64,000 bases of DNA. Source: Paralithodes platypus (taxonomy: Eukaryota; Arthropoda; Malacostraca; Decapoda; Lithodidae). Where the stretch lies: the NCBI GenBank assembly GCA_032716605.1, contig CM064505.1, positions 48,681,762-48,745,761 of the forward strand, read 5' to 3'. Below, piece by piece: positions 41,062 through 51,095 of the stretch (the stretch's first letter is position 1; each line of letters starts with the position of its first letter). Below the pieces are notes generated by a model. The model was not told the origin of the DNA. It did not search any database and saw nothing but the letters and a program-made list of their open reading frames with translations. Both the position numbers and the translations under genes were made by a program.

Positions 41062-42540
41062 AGTGGGCAAGAGAAATGACCCAGGGAATTATATACCAGT
41101 CAGTTTGACAAGTGTTGTGTGTAAACTAATGGAAACGGTAATTAGAGAAGGAATAATGGAGCATATGAAGTCAAACCAACTTTTCAGTGGGAGACAGTTC
41201 GGATTCTTGCCGGGGAGGTCGACGGTACTACAGCTAATTAAGGTGGTAGATGATTGGATGCAAATTCTAGAAGATGGTGATGTAATAGACGTGGTATATT
41301 GCGATTTTATGAAGGCCTTCGATAAGGTCCCACATAAAAGGTTAATAGAGAAAGTTAGAAGCTATAATATAGGGGAGAAATGTGTGAAATGGATAGAAGC
41401 CTTCCTGAAAGATCGGAGACAGAGGGTACTGGTGAATGGAATAGGCTCGGGGTGGAGGGAAATTACAAGTGGGATACCTCAGGGATCTGTGTTTGGGACC
41501 ACTGCTGTTCGTTATATTTATCAACGACTTACCTGAAGTTATAACTAATGGAAGTGAGGTATACCTGTATGCGGATGACACTAAGCTGTATAGAAGAGTG
41601 AGGAATAAGGAAGATGTGAGTTTGCTTCAAGGAGATGTGGAGGGCATGAAGGGATGGTCTGAGCATTGGTTAATGCCTTTTCATCCAAAAAAATGCAAGT
41701 ACATGCAGATTGGGACAAGCAAGATAGACAAGGTAGGATACAGTATGTATGAAGCGATGGAGGAAGTGAATGCAGAAAAGGATATAGGAGTAGTGATAGA
41801 CAATAAGTTAAATTTCTCAGAACATTTAGCGGAAAAGATAAACAAAGCCAATAGAATTGTAGGGCTGATAAGGAGGACATTTGTGTCACTTGACGAAGAA
41901 ATCTTCAGGAATCTCTATACAGCGCTGGTTAGGCCGCACCTGGAATATGCGAACCAGGTGTGGGCTCCATATATGGTAAAGGATATAGAAGCAGTGGAGA
42001 AAGTGCAGAGGAGAGCTAGCAAGCTGGTACCAACGTTGAAGAACGCGGGCTATGAGCAGAGGTTGAGGACACTGGGGCTTCCGACACTGGCATATAGGAG
42101 AAAGAGAGGGGATATGATAGAGACTTTTAAGATAGTGTCAGGAAAGTATGATGAGGATGTGTGTGAAGGTATCTTCTTGATGCGGGAGGGAACAAGAACG
42201 AGAGGACACTCTAAGAAAATTTACAAAGAAAGAAATAGGCTTGAGAAGGCAAAGAACTCATTTTGTGATAGAGTGGTAAATGAGTGGAACGCACTGCCCC
42301 AGTATGTAGTCGATTCCGAATCAATAAGGGAATTTGAAAGTAATCTTGATTAAGCATGGGGAAGACAAGATTTGAAGTTTGATTATAAAACAAAAATACA
42401 GAATAGTAAAAATGTTGCGTCTGCTACCGCCGCCGCCAACACCGTGAACGACCGCAGCAGTGCAAGTACTGGTACTGACCTGGATACACAGGCCTAGTTT
42501 GCCTTTTTCCAGAGGATCTACTGTAAGATACTGTAAGATA
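41062..42540 (+). mobile_element. CR1-like LINE family 2, 5'-truncated copy in P1
   Basis: RT from GKRNDPGNY to the C terminus, then the 3' region with CCGCCGCCGCCAAC and tail CTGTAAGATACTGTAAGAT. One extra T near 41490 (GTGTTTGGG against GTGTTGGG) shifts the frame. The frame of P1 happens to read into it from 40787, giving an accidental fusion ORF. Confidence 0.88.
41066..42353 (+). pseudogene. LINE family 2 RT in P1
   Basis: It carries DFMKAFDKVPH, GIPQGSV, then after the one-base insertion LLFVIFINDLPE, YADDTKLYRR and the complete C terminus ending ESIREFESNLD (stop at 42351-42353). It is the least damaged C terminus of this family in the window. Confidence 0.85.
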
Positions 42541-44683
42541 AACAATCTTTGGTGAAAAGTGCAGCTAAAAATGCACGCAGGGCAGTAGCAGAAAAGGCTA
42601 GGGAAGCGGAAGACAGTGATAGTGACGCCGACCCTGGTCTAGCAACCACCCGCATTCCTTTGTCCCGACGCCTTGACCCGGGACGCCGCGTGGGTCACCC
42701 ACAGCCCTCGGCTTCATCTCTCCCTCAGGATGACCAAAGGGCCTCTACAAGTGGTATTAGTCGTGTGCCAAAGCCCTCAACACACCGCAGAGCATTATTT
42801 GATGCGGGGAAACCCTTGGCTCGCCGCAAAAGGAGCCCAACTCCCGAGGCTGAGGCTCCCTTTGTTAAACCTCCCGCGCCCCACGCCGCCGACGCCCGGT
42901 CTCTTCTTCACCCGAATTGTCTCCTGAAGAGGATGCTGACGACCCCAACATTGCCCCAGATGACCTGACGTCGCCTGAGGAGGAAAAGGAAGTCCCGACA
43001 AGACGAGTTCGAGGGCGAGGTCGTGGATGTGGTCAGCCTGCCGACGCCGATGCCCCTGGGCGTGGGCGTGCAGGGCGTCCGCGTGGCCAAGGGCGTGTGG
43101 CAGGGCGTGTGCCTGCTGCAGCTGCACGTGCTCGAGCATCCGACCTGTTTGTGTGGACAGATGGGGCGGATTTTGAGCCAGATTGTCCTGCCTTTGACGA
43201 GGTACAGGTTGGTTCTGGGGTGTCACCAGCATATCCCTGTGGCCCAGATGCTACCTCCAGTGAACTTTTCTGTGGCTTCTATGACAATGAAGTCATGGAA
43301 TACCTCGTCGAAGAGACAAATAACCACCATGCTATCTGTGCCAACTTTCTTGGGAGGAAGACCAGTGTCAAGATGGTGGCATGGAGAGCTGTCACTGTGG
43401 CAGAACTATATGTGTTCTTGGCACTCACAATGCTGATGACACATATAAAGAAGCACGTTCTGGCCGACTACTGGATCACTGGCGACCTCATAACGACTCC
43501 AGCATTTGGCAAGTACATGTCCAGGGATAGGTACTTCGACATCCTCTCCTATCTCCACCTGACAAACAACATTGCACTCCACTTTCCCGACTCATTATGG
43601 AAGATCAGGAAGCTGTATGACATGATACGTCATCGCTTTTCCACCTACCTGATTCCATTCCAGAAGATATGCCTGGATGAGTCTCTGGTCCTGTTCCGTG
43701 GAAGGCTGCATTTCAGGCAGTATATCCCGTCCAAGAGACACCGCTTCGGCATCAAGCTCTTCGTCCTCTGCGACTGCAAGACGGGATATGTGCTGGACTT
43801 TGTGGTCTACAGCGGCAGTGGTGGCGAAATTGAGACTGACCCCCTCATTGGTTTTGGCGGCGCTGTAGTAAAGAAGATGATGGAGAGGTACTTCTATAAA
43901 AACCACATCCTCTACACCGATAACTACTACACGTCGCCTATCCTGGCCAAGTACCTCCATGACTGCAAGACCGGAACTGTCGGCACAGTCAAGGCCATGA
44001 GGAAGGGCATGCCATCATACCCAACGAAGACGAAGAAATCGGACATCTTCCACAAGAAGAGAGGCCCCATCCTCTCCATCCACTGGCATGACCAGCGGAA
44101 GGTCAACCTCCTCACCACATGCCACAAAGCCGAGATGGTCGCCACAGGGAAGGTGGACCGAAGAACGAAGAACCCCGTCCAGAAACCAGCTGCTGTCCTG
44201 GACTACAACATCAACATGCGCCTCATCGACAAGTCCGACATGCAGATGGGCTTCATCGACTGCCTGCGAACATCTTGCAGGTGGTACAAGAAGTTTATCC
44301 TGCATACGGTAGATGCCTACAACATCTACCGTCTGAGGACTCCAGGAGCCAAGAAGTACAAGCCCCTGCGGAAGTTCCACAAACAGGTGATACTTGAGCT
44401 CCTGGCTAAACATGCGGGTACACCAGGGAGGCCACTACAAGGACCAGGCATGCTGGACAGAACCGAGTGTGCTGAATTTTTCAGGAAGCACCAGCTCCAC
44501 GCCCTTCCTTTCCAGGGTCCAAATACTAGAGCCAGAATGCAGAAGAGGTGCCATGTGTGCAGCCACACAACTAGAAGACCCCGCGAAGCCACAAAAACCA
44601 CTTGGGAATGCCTCGAGTGTCAAGTGGGACTGTGTGCTGGCACCTGCTTCAACGACTTCCACACTCTAATAAACTTTTGAAGT

Positions 44684-45110
44684 GAAAGTGACAACAGTGA
44701 AAGTGACACTCAAATGTAGGCTAAGAATAATAATATAACTAAGTATAAGTGAAAAGGACACACATAAGTAATAATAAGTGCCTTCATAACAATATGGACA
44801 AGTGAAAGTGACACTAAAATATATATTTCTAACAATAAATAAGTGAAAATGACACTATCAGTAAGCCTAGTCCAGTGAAAGTGACACTATAATAATAATA
44901 AAACTAAGTATAAGTGAAAGAGACACATAAGTAATAATAAGTGCCTTCATAACAATATGAACAAGTGAAAGTGACACTATATATATTATTAGCTTACCTA
45001 ACAATACATAAAAGTGAAAATGACACTATCAATTATCAAAGTCCAGTGAAAGTGACACTATAATCATAATAATAATAATAATAAAACTAAGTAATAAGTG
45101 ACCAGAGACA
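44684..45110 (+). repeat. Degenerate tandem repeats in the P1 3' region
   Basis: Many copies of AAGTGAAAGTGACAC. A longer unit of about 190 bases (from AGTGAAAGTGACACT through ATAAGTGCCTTCATAACAAT) occurs about twice. It lies right after the transposase stop. Confidence 0.75.
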
Positions 45111-45413
45111 CAAATAACTTCATGAAAATAACTTTATTGAGTGAAAATAACATAATAACTATAATAAATGGCATAATAAACAATAAAACACTATCAAATC
45201 GCTTCCCGGCATAATTGTGGGTGGAGCGACGAGTGCAACTGAGCGTCGTAGCCGGGGCCGCGGTTGAGTGTTCGGACGCGCCGAGGTAAATACGCGGCAA
45301 AAGTTACCTCCACTTCCATCGCCATAACTCCGGAACCAGTTGAACCAACGCCATTCTACGCGGCAAGGTAAGGCGCACATTTTGACATATTTTTCATTAA
45401 TGTGGGTAGTATA
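45111..45413 (+). other. P1 3' noncoding remainder
   Basis: AT-rich then GC-rich noncoding DNA between the repeats and the next TTAA element. No gene is seen. Confidence 0.4.
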
Positions 45414-45900
45414 TTAACCCTCGTGGCCCGGGCTGCCTTTCTAAATGACGGAGGTCGTATCCGGGCGATCTGGCCGAAAAACTTCTAGGCCTAGGCTACC
45501 GTATCTTTGTTATTTTAACTGCTAGAAATTTCCCACGCATCCCTAAACGTAGTGCGGTTTCCAATCTGTAGACTGGCGTTGAGTAGAGCTCTCTAAGTCA
45601 ACTGGTTCAGTTGTGATGACGATTTCCGTGGAGCGAATTTTTCCTCGATGTTGACAATATCGGAGCTTTTCAGACACTAATTTCGTCATATCATACAACA
45701 ACAACATTGATCCGACGTCTCCTTCTTGTTTTCGGAGGTGCGGTGACGCAATGAACGGCTTTGTTTAAATGCGTCGGACGCACGGTGTTCAAACCAAGCT
45801 GAATAGGCTTTCAAGATTACTGTCTGTTAAAAGGACACCCGGGTACCGGCCCATCTGCCGCGGTGTCCTTTTAAAAGGACACCCGGGCTGGAAGGGTTAA
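45414..45900 (+). mobile_element. piggyBac-type MITE, family P1 (copy b)
   Basis: TTAACCCTCGTGGCCCGGGC at the left and GCCCGGGTGTCC-type complement at the right (ending GGGCTGGAAGGGTTAA), 487 bases with both TTAAs. The complement of its right 150 bases matches the left end of P1 (CCCGGGTGTCCTTTTAA, GGCAGATGGGCCGG). It has no coding capacity, so mobilisation by P1 transposase is likely. Confidence 0.87.
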
Positions 45901-46159
45901 GCGAGATTAGCCTTAGTTTACTTTTGTTGTTTTTCAGCCAGATCGCCCGGATACGAGCTCCGTCCTTTTGTAAGTCCGACGTATGTAAACAAAGCCTGTC
46001 ATTGCGTCACCGCACCTCCGAAAACAAGAAGAAGAGTCAGAGTTTGTTATTCTGTTGTCTGCTAGAACAGATTTAGTGTTGAAAAGTGTCTGATAATGCC
46101 AACATTACATCAAAACTCTCTCCACGGAAATCATCATCATAACTGAACCAGTTGTTGTT

Positions 46160-48500
46160 CCCTAAGCTGCCTGGCCGAACAGCCCCGAGTCCCTGAGGAA
46201 GGCCATGGCCACGATCGGGCTTTCCCACAGAGCTCTCATTGAGTGTAGATTGTGTTGTTGGCGTAAGTGGTTGTGTGAAATGCAGTCTTCTATGATGTGT
46301 TTAACCCTCCCGCCCCGGCTACGCATTACATAAATATTCCCCGAAATCCGGGTGTTTTGGCCGAAAAACGTCTAGGCTAGGCTACCGTATCATTGTTATG
46401 CTGACTGCTTCCCGCATTCCCGCGCATCCCCAAGCGTAGCTGTGTTATTTACCTGTAGAATGGCGTTAAGTAGAGCTCTCTAAGTCAAGTGCTTGATTTG
46501 TGATGATGATTTCATTGGAGATAACTTTATGGCCAAAACAGCCACTTTACACTACTTTTCGATACTTAACAACAACATACAGGCACACACGAACAAGCGA
46601 TGCTCTCCTTCTTTTGGCCGGAGATGCAGGGCGTCGGTCCAGCCGGCTGTCGTTTACATGCGTCGGACCGACGCCTCGCACACGAAGCTCACAGGCTTTC
46701 AAGCAATTGTACAATGTTGTACCACCCGGGTTCCTGGGGGCAAAACATAATGGTACACACGTGTACCACCCGGGGTTGAAGGGTTAATGGTATGGGGTGC
46801 TGTGTTACATCCCGGGCAGGCGTCGACAACGGAGTCATCCAGTCTCTTCTGATAGCTCAGGAGAGCTGGATGGTGTCCGCATCTCAGCCTGGCCAGGTGG
46901 ACTCTGTCCTCGCGAGGAAGGGAGGATTCGGAAGGATGGATTTCGGCAGGTCGTGCATGCAGCTGCGTGTTGTCTGTGAGTGAGTGGATGGATCGTCGAG
47001 AGATATGAGTATGGATGTGCTTCTGGAAGTTGGTTCGGGGTGGGCAGGGAGGGAGAGAGGACAATAATTGTGTGTGATACCGTGTGCTGGGTGTTGTTTT
47101 GATATTTCTTGGTGTCTGTGGGTGTGTTGCCATGTAGTTTAGTGGGTGGTCTTGGTTCGTGGAGGCTGCTGCCAGGAATTGAGTGCCTCTCATGTCCAGA
47201 TGGTCTTTGACTTTGAGGATTTTGGTTTCTTGATGTAGGTGATCTGTGGGTGCAGTAGCTGTGCAGCCTGTAATGATCTTCAGGGCTTTGTTTTGAATAG
47301 TCTGTAAGGTCTTATGATTTGTTTCAGCTAGGTTAGAAGCCCAGGCTGGGCTTGCGTATTCCATCACTGATCTTATGTATTGTTTATATACTGTGGTGGT
47401 AGTTTCTTTGTTGTGTCCAAATTTTGTGTGAGCAAGTGACCTGAGGGCATTAAGTCTGGGTGTCAGTTTCTTTTTAATGTTGGTGGTGTGCTGTTTGAAT
47501 GTCATATTAGTATCATATGTTATTCCTAGGATTTTGGGTGTGTGTGTACGTGTTAGGGGTGTGTTGTTTATGGTGAGTTGAGGGATGTATTCGTGTTCTC
47601 CTGTCCAGCTTGTGAGCAGGGTTGCGGTGGATTTGGCTGGGGCTAGATTAAGTCTGTTTGTAGTGCACCAGCCATGTAGTGTGTTGAGATAGGGTTGAAG
47701 GAGATCTGTTGCTCTTTTTGGGTCATGGTGTGTGCATGTGAGTGTTATGTCATCTGCATAGGAGGCTAAGTTTATTTGGGGCGTATTGGGTGTAGTTATA
47801 TCGTGCATGTACAGATTGAAGAGTGCGGGCGATAGGACGGATTCTTGTGGGACTCCGTTTGGAAAGTTTCTGATTTTAGATGACTGACCGGCAAAAGATA
47901 CGTGTGCACATCTGCCTGCTAGGAAGTTGGCCAGCCACCTTTTTGTGTTGTTGTGCATGTTTGTGTTGTAGATTTTGTTTGTTAGGTTGTGGTGGGGGAT
48001 GGCATCGAAGGCTTTACTAATGTCGAGTGTGGCTAATAGTGATCTGTGTGGTGGTCTAGCTGAGTTGATGCCGTCAAAAGCTCTTTGTGTAAGGTCTGTG
48101 AGAAGAGTGTTTGTGGAGTGCAGTGGCCTAAAGCCATGTTGTGTTGGAGCTAGGGGTAGGTCAGGTGTAATTAGTTGTAATACTAGGCGTTCCATGACTT
48201 TGGGGGGGGAGCAAAGGAGTGTGATGGGGCGGTGCGAGGAGGGTAGCGTGGGGTCTTTGTTGGGTTTGGGGAATGTGATGATGATACCATGCTTCCAAAT
48301 GTCTGGTATTGTGTTGTGTGAATAGCTGTAGTTTGATATGTTAGTAAGTGCTTGTATGCCTTGTGGTCCCAGGTGTCTGAGGTGTATGTTGCTTATGTTG
48401 TCTAGGCCACAGGCGGGTGCGTGCTTGAGATTGTTGATGATATGCTTTGTCTGGTGATTGGTGAAGGGTGTATAGTCAGGGTCTGTGGGGAATTGTCTCT
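46160..48500 (-). pseudogene. LINE family 4 reverse transcriptase, C-terminal two thirds
   Basis: Reading leftward on the minus strand: an RT N-terminal part upstream of 48195, then HGFRPLHSTNTLLTDLTQ, TLDISKAFDAIPHH, NGVPQESVLSP and the catalytic SYADDITLTC. The usual QGS is QES here. The C terminus has the zinc-type segment RLRCGHHPALLSYQ...CPGC. After the MITE the frame continues with KHIIEDCISHNHLRQ and ends with DSGLFGQAA near 46165. It resembles Jockey/I-group LINEs; the clade is not certain. Confidence 0.8.
46301..46787 (+). mobile_element. piggyBac-type MITE, family P2 (copy b)
   Basis: TTAACCCTCCCGCCCCGGC at the left and CCCGGGGTTGAAGGGTTAA at the right, TTAA at 46301-46304 and 46784-46787. 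Body matches copies a and c (AAACGTCTAGGCTAGGCTACC, GGCGTCGGTCCAGCCGGCTG). It lies inside the LINE family 4 coding region, between the codons for PHTI and KHIIED. Confidence 0.88.
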
Positions 48501-48730
48501 TACGTCGGATGACACGTCGGTCGTCTTTGTGAACTGAACCAGTTGACCTAGAGAGCTCTACTTAACACCAGTCTACAGATACGAAACACACCTACGTTTA
48601 GAGATGCGTGGGAACTCTCTAGCAGTTATAATAACAAAGATACGGGTAGCCTATTAAAGACGTTTTTCGGCCAGATTGCCCGGATCTCAATGCTGTCATT
48701 AGGAAGGCGAGCCCGGGCGGGAAGGGTTAA

Positions 48731-49357
48731 AACATAATTGGAAGTAATGTATGAACAATTACAACAGAAACAATGTAACCTTGTGTCACCATTATAACTA
48801 ATGAAGGTGATGGCGTGTGTGAAATTGTAATAAATGAAGGAATATAAAAATGAAACAGATTCTACTTGTCAATTTATTATAAGTATTTGTGTCTAACTAT
48901 CATAATAATACATTTGATAGCTTGTCCTGCATCATTTAAGCTACTTCACTCGTGATTAATATAGATATAGAAATAATATTTCTATAATTTAATCACTGTT
49001 ATCAAATTACGGTTTACATCCCAAAGGTGAAACCTTCTTACGCTGTATAAAATCGTCGAAAAAGGGTCACAATAAACTGTCAAAATGTGTTGTGAATCTC
49101 AAGGGGTAAATGGTGGTGCAAGGAAAACCAAAGAATATCCTCAAGGGGTAAATGGTGGTGCCAGAAAACCAAAGAATATCCTTCTCCTGTCGGAGGCAAT
49201 ATTCAAACTCAAAACATTTTAGCTCTGTGTTCAACACTTAATACCTCTACCACACATTTACACATTTAAATAGGCAGTGACGGCATTTCTTCCCTTGTTT
49301 GTGTTTACTGTATGATATCTACGTTATTTATGTGTTGTATGTGATACTTCACAGCTC
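48731..49357 (+). other. Unassigned AT-rich DNA with a short tandem duplication
   Basis: No gene. At 49098-49183 a unit of about 43 bases (CTCAAGGGGTAAATGGTGGT and following) is repeated twice with one indel. Confidence 0.45.
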
Positions 49358-50268
49358 TTAACCCTCCAGCCCCGGCTATGTATTATATATATATTCCCCG
49401 AAATCCGGGGGTTTTGGCCGAAAAACTTCTACGCCTAGGCTACCGCATCTTTGTTATTTGGCTTGCTTCCGCATTCCCGCGCATCCCCAAGCGTAGATGT
49501 GTTTCGTACCTGTAGAATGGCGTTAAGTAGAGCTCTCTAAGTCAACTGGTTCAGTTGTGATGATGATTTCATTGGAGATAACTTTATGGCAAAAACAGCC
49601 ACTTTACACTACTTACCACTACTTAACAATAACAGTGGTGATGGGCTGGTCTATCAGAGTGAGAGCTGAGCAATCTCTGCCATACCCATAGCTTACTCTG
49701 ACTTTTCCTTTAACTTATCTATTTTCTAGATCTCAAGTGACGGCGTCTCTTCCGTGGATTGACCTCCCAATCTACCAAGATTGGAAGCCAAAGCGTCACA
49801 TTTTTCCCTTGCCCCTCAACTTTCTCTTCATTATTGCTGAGGGGCACAGGGCCCTGGGTGGGGTTTTGGTTTCCCGGGCGTTTCCGCACCCTCCTCAGCC
49901 CCCCGCCATGGAGTGGCTTCGGTCACCCAGGCTTTATTGTGGTCGGCGGGGAGGGTTCTGTGGGGGCACTCGGTTATGGCCTTTGAATTGCTCGGGGCCT
50001 TGGGGCTGTTCGGCCAGGCAGCTTGGGGAACAACAACAACAACAACTTAACAATAACATACAGGCACACACGAACAAGCGACGCATTCCTTCTTGTGGCC
50101 GGAGATGCGGGGCGTCGGTCCAGCCGGCTGTTGTTTACATGCGTCGGACGTACGCCTCGCACACCAAGCTTACAGGCTTTGAGCTCATGGGTGTTTAAGA
50201 GCCCTTCCGGGTAGCTCGGGTGTGATTTTTATGGGCGTTCAAGAGCCCTTCCGGGTCTGGAGGGTTAA
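49358..50268 (+). mobile_element. piggyBac-type MITE, family P2 (copy c) with a SINE inside
   Basis: TTAA at 49358-49361 and 50265-50268. The left end reads CCCTCCAGCCCCGG. The complement of the right end reads CCCTCCAGACCCGGAAGGG and, like the left end of P2, continues with CTCTTGAACGCCCAT. The SINE occupies 49635-50044. Confidence 0.87.
49635..50044 (+). mobile_element. SINE with AAC-repeat tail (copy 3)
   Basis: 410 bases from GTGGTGATGGGCTGGTCTAT to the AAC repeat, flanked by ACTTAACAATAACA at 49621-49634 and 50045-50058. The 3' 85 bases match LINE family 4. No clear tRNA-type A and B boxes are visible. Confidence 0.9.
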
Positions 50269-50401
50269 GGTTCGGATATCACTTATCAAATAATTAGAAT
50301 TACTAAGACTTATATATTTTAATGCATAAATATGGAATAATAAAAATAAGTTTAATTAATTCAAATTATAATGTGATAATCTAGTGATATCCAAACCTTA
50401 A
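50265..50401. repeat. Small palindromic element
   Basis: TTAAGGTTCGGATATCACT at the left is complementary, with one mismatch, to AGTGATATCCAAACCTTAA at the right. The 137-base unit is AT-rich and noncoding. Its left TTAA is also the right TTAA of MITE P2-c. Confidence 0.65.
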
Positions 50402-50943
50402 GAGAAATTAACTATCACAGGGAACACATAAATAACGCAGATATAATACCGTAAACACAAGCAAGAGATGAAATGCTATCGCTGCCTATTTTATATTATG
50501 AGTAATAAGTGAAGCAGGGCCTGTGATTGGCTCTAAGCCATGTGGGCCAAGTCAGTCAGTATTTATCTCTTGCTTACTTTTTGGGTTTATAATTTCTTTA
50601 TTATGCTTGTGTATACTGTATGATATACATGTGATGAATGTGTTTAATGTGATATATCATGACTTATGATTTGGATAACACTGTAGATTGTTAAGTAATC
50701 ATTAACATTATTAAAACGTGTCTAGTATAATGAATGAATATAGAATAATACAGATAATAATACAGACATTATCAGTTCTGCGACTCTTCTGGGCCAATGA
50801 GCTACGGTATTGATAAGATTAGAAATCATGAACGTTGATACAAACCCCATTAGGAGCCAGTTGCATGGTTCGAGTGAATGGAGAATAGCTATACAGTACT
50901 GTATTTATAAGTTTTTATTCAATTAAGGAAGAAAATTTAACAA
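50402..50943 (+). other. Unassigned AT-rich DNA
   Basis: No gene, repeat or mobile-element end is recognised here. Confidence 0.4.
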
Positions 50944-51095
50944 TTAACCCCACCACCCCGGAAGGGCTCTTGAACGCCCATTGCTTGCGTGAGTGCTTTT
51001 GAATGCCGCGCGTATATTTTTGGTGTCGTGGGAGGGTAGGTGGCGCCACCAGCCGTAAACTACGCCACAGCAACAGTATCTACCCCGACGCCATC

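Larger units (their letters stand above)
40617..44680 (+). pseudogene. piggyBac P1 transposase, split and frameshifted, core open
   Basis: The transposase excises and inserts the element at TTAA. The probable start MNSDTSDSVQPP is at 40617, and an in-frame TAG at 40763-40765 interrupts an acidic N-terminal region. A LINE interrupts at 41062-42540. The frame resumes (KSAAKNARRAV) and shifts near 42895. From 42917 a 587-codon frame holds the whole catalytic core: CLDESLVLFRG (about 43672), LYTDNYYTSP (about 43914) and VLDYNINMRLIDKSDM (about 44197), each with an expected catalytic aspartate. The C-terminal CHVCSHTT...CLECQVGLCAGTC is the cross-brace zinc domain of piggyBac. An Arg-Gly-rich linker precedes the core. 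Confidence 0.9.
40404..45413 (+). mobile_element. piggyBac transposon family P1
   Basis: Begins TTAACCCTTCGAGCCCGGG. It contains a transposase gene with a C-terminal cysteine domain and a repeat-rich 3' part (44684-45413). The right terminus is not clear: a P1 MITE sits at 45414-45900, and a terminus-like GCCAGATCGCCCGGATACG occurs at 45940-45960. LINE family 2 is inserted at 41062-42540. Confidence 0.85.
46155..48531 (-). mobile_element. LINE family 4, partner of the SINE
   Basis: A 5'-truncated non-LTR element with a GTT/AAC tail at 46155, flanked by AACTGAACCAGTTG at 46141-46154 and 48532-48545 (14-base duplication). Its last 85 bases are shared with the SINE at 33725, 49635 and 62157. 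A P2 MITE interrupts it at 46301-46787. Confidence 0.9.
45901..48730 (-). mobile_element. P1-type MITE relic (copy c), split by LINE family 4
   Basis: In reverse orientation to copy b: 45965-46154 and 48532-48730 are complementary to its body and left end, closing with CGGGCGGGAAGGGTTAA at 48727-48730. The left end (45901-45964) is rearranged and may include the right tip of P1. Confidence 0.72.

Noticed and set aside
40787..41536. A 249-residue ORF fusing an acidic N-terminus to RT
   Set aside because: The acidic part is piggyBac P1 and the RT part is an inserted LINE; the frames match by chance.
46155..46250. A fifth SINE copy
   Set aside because: Upstream sequence is LINE family 4 coding DNA continuing across a MITE, so this is the LINE 3' end from which the SINE tail derives.
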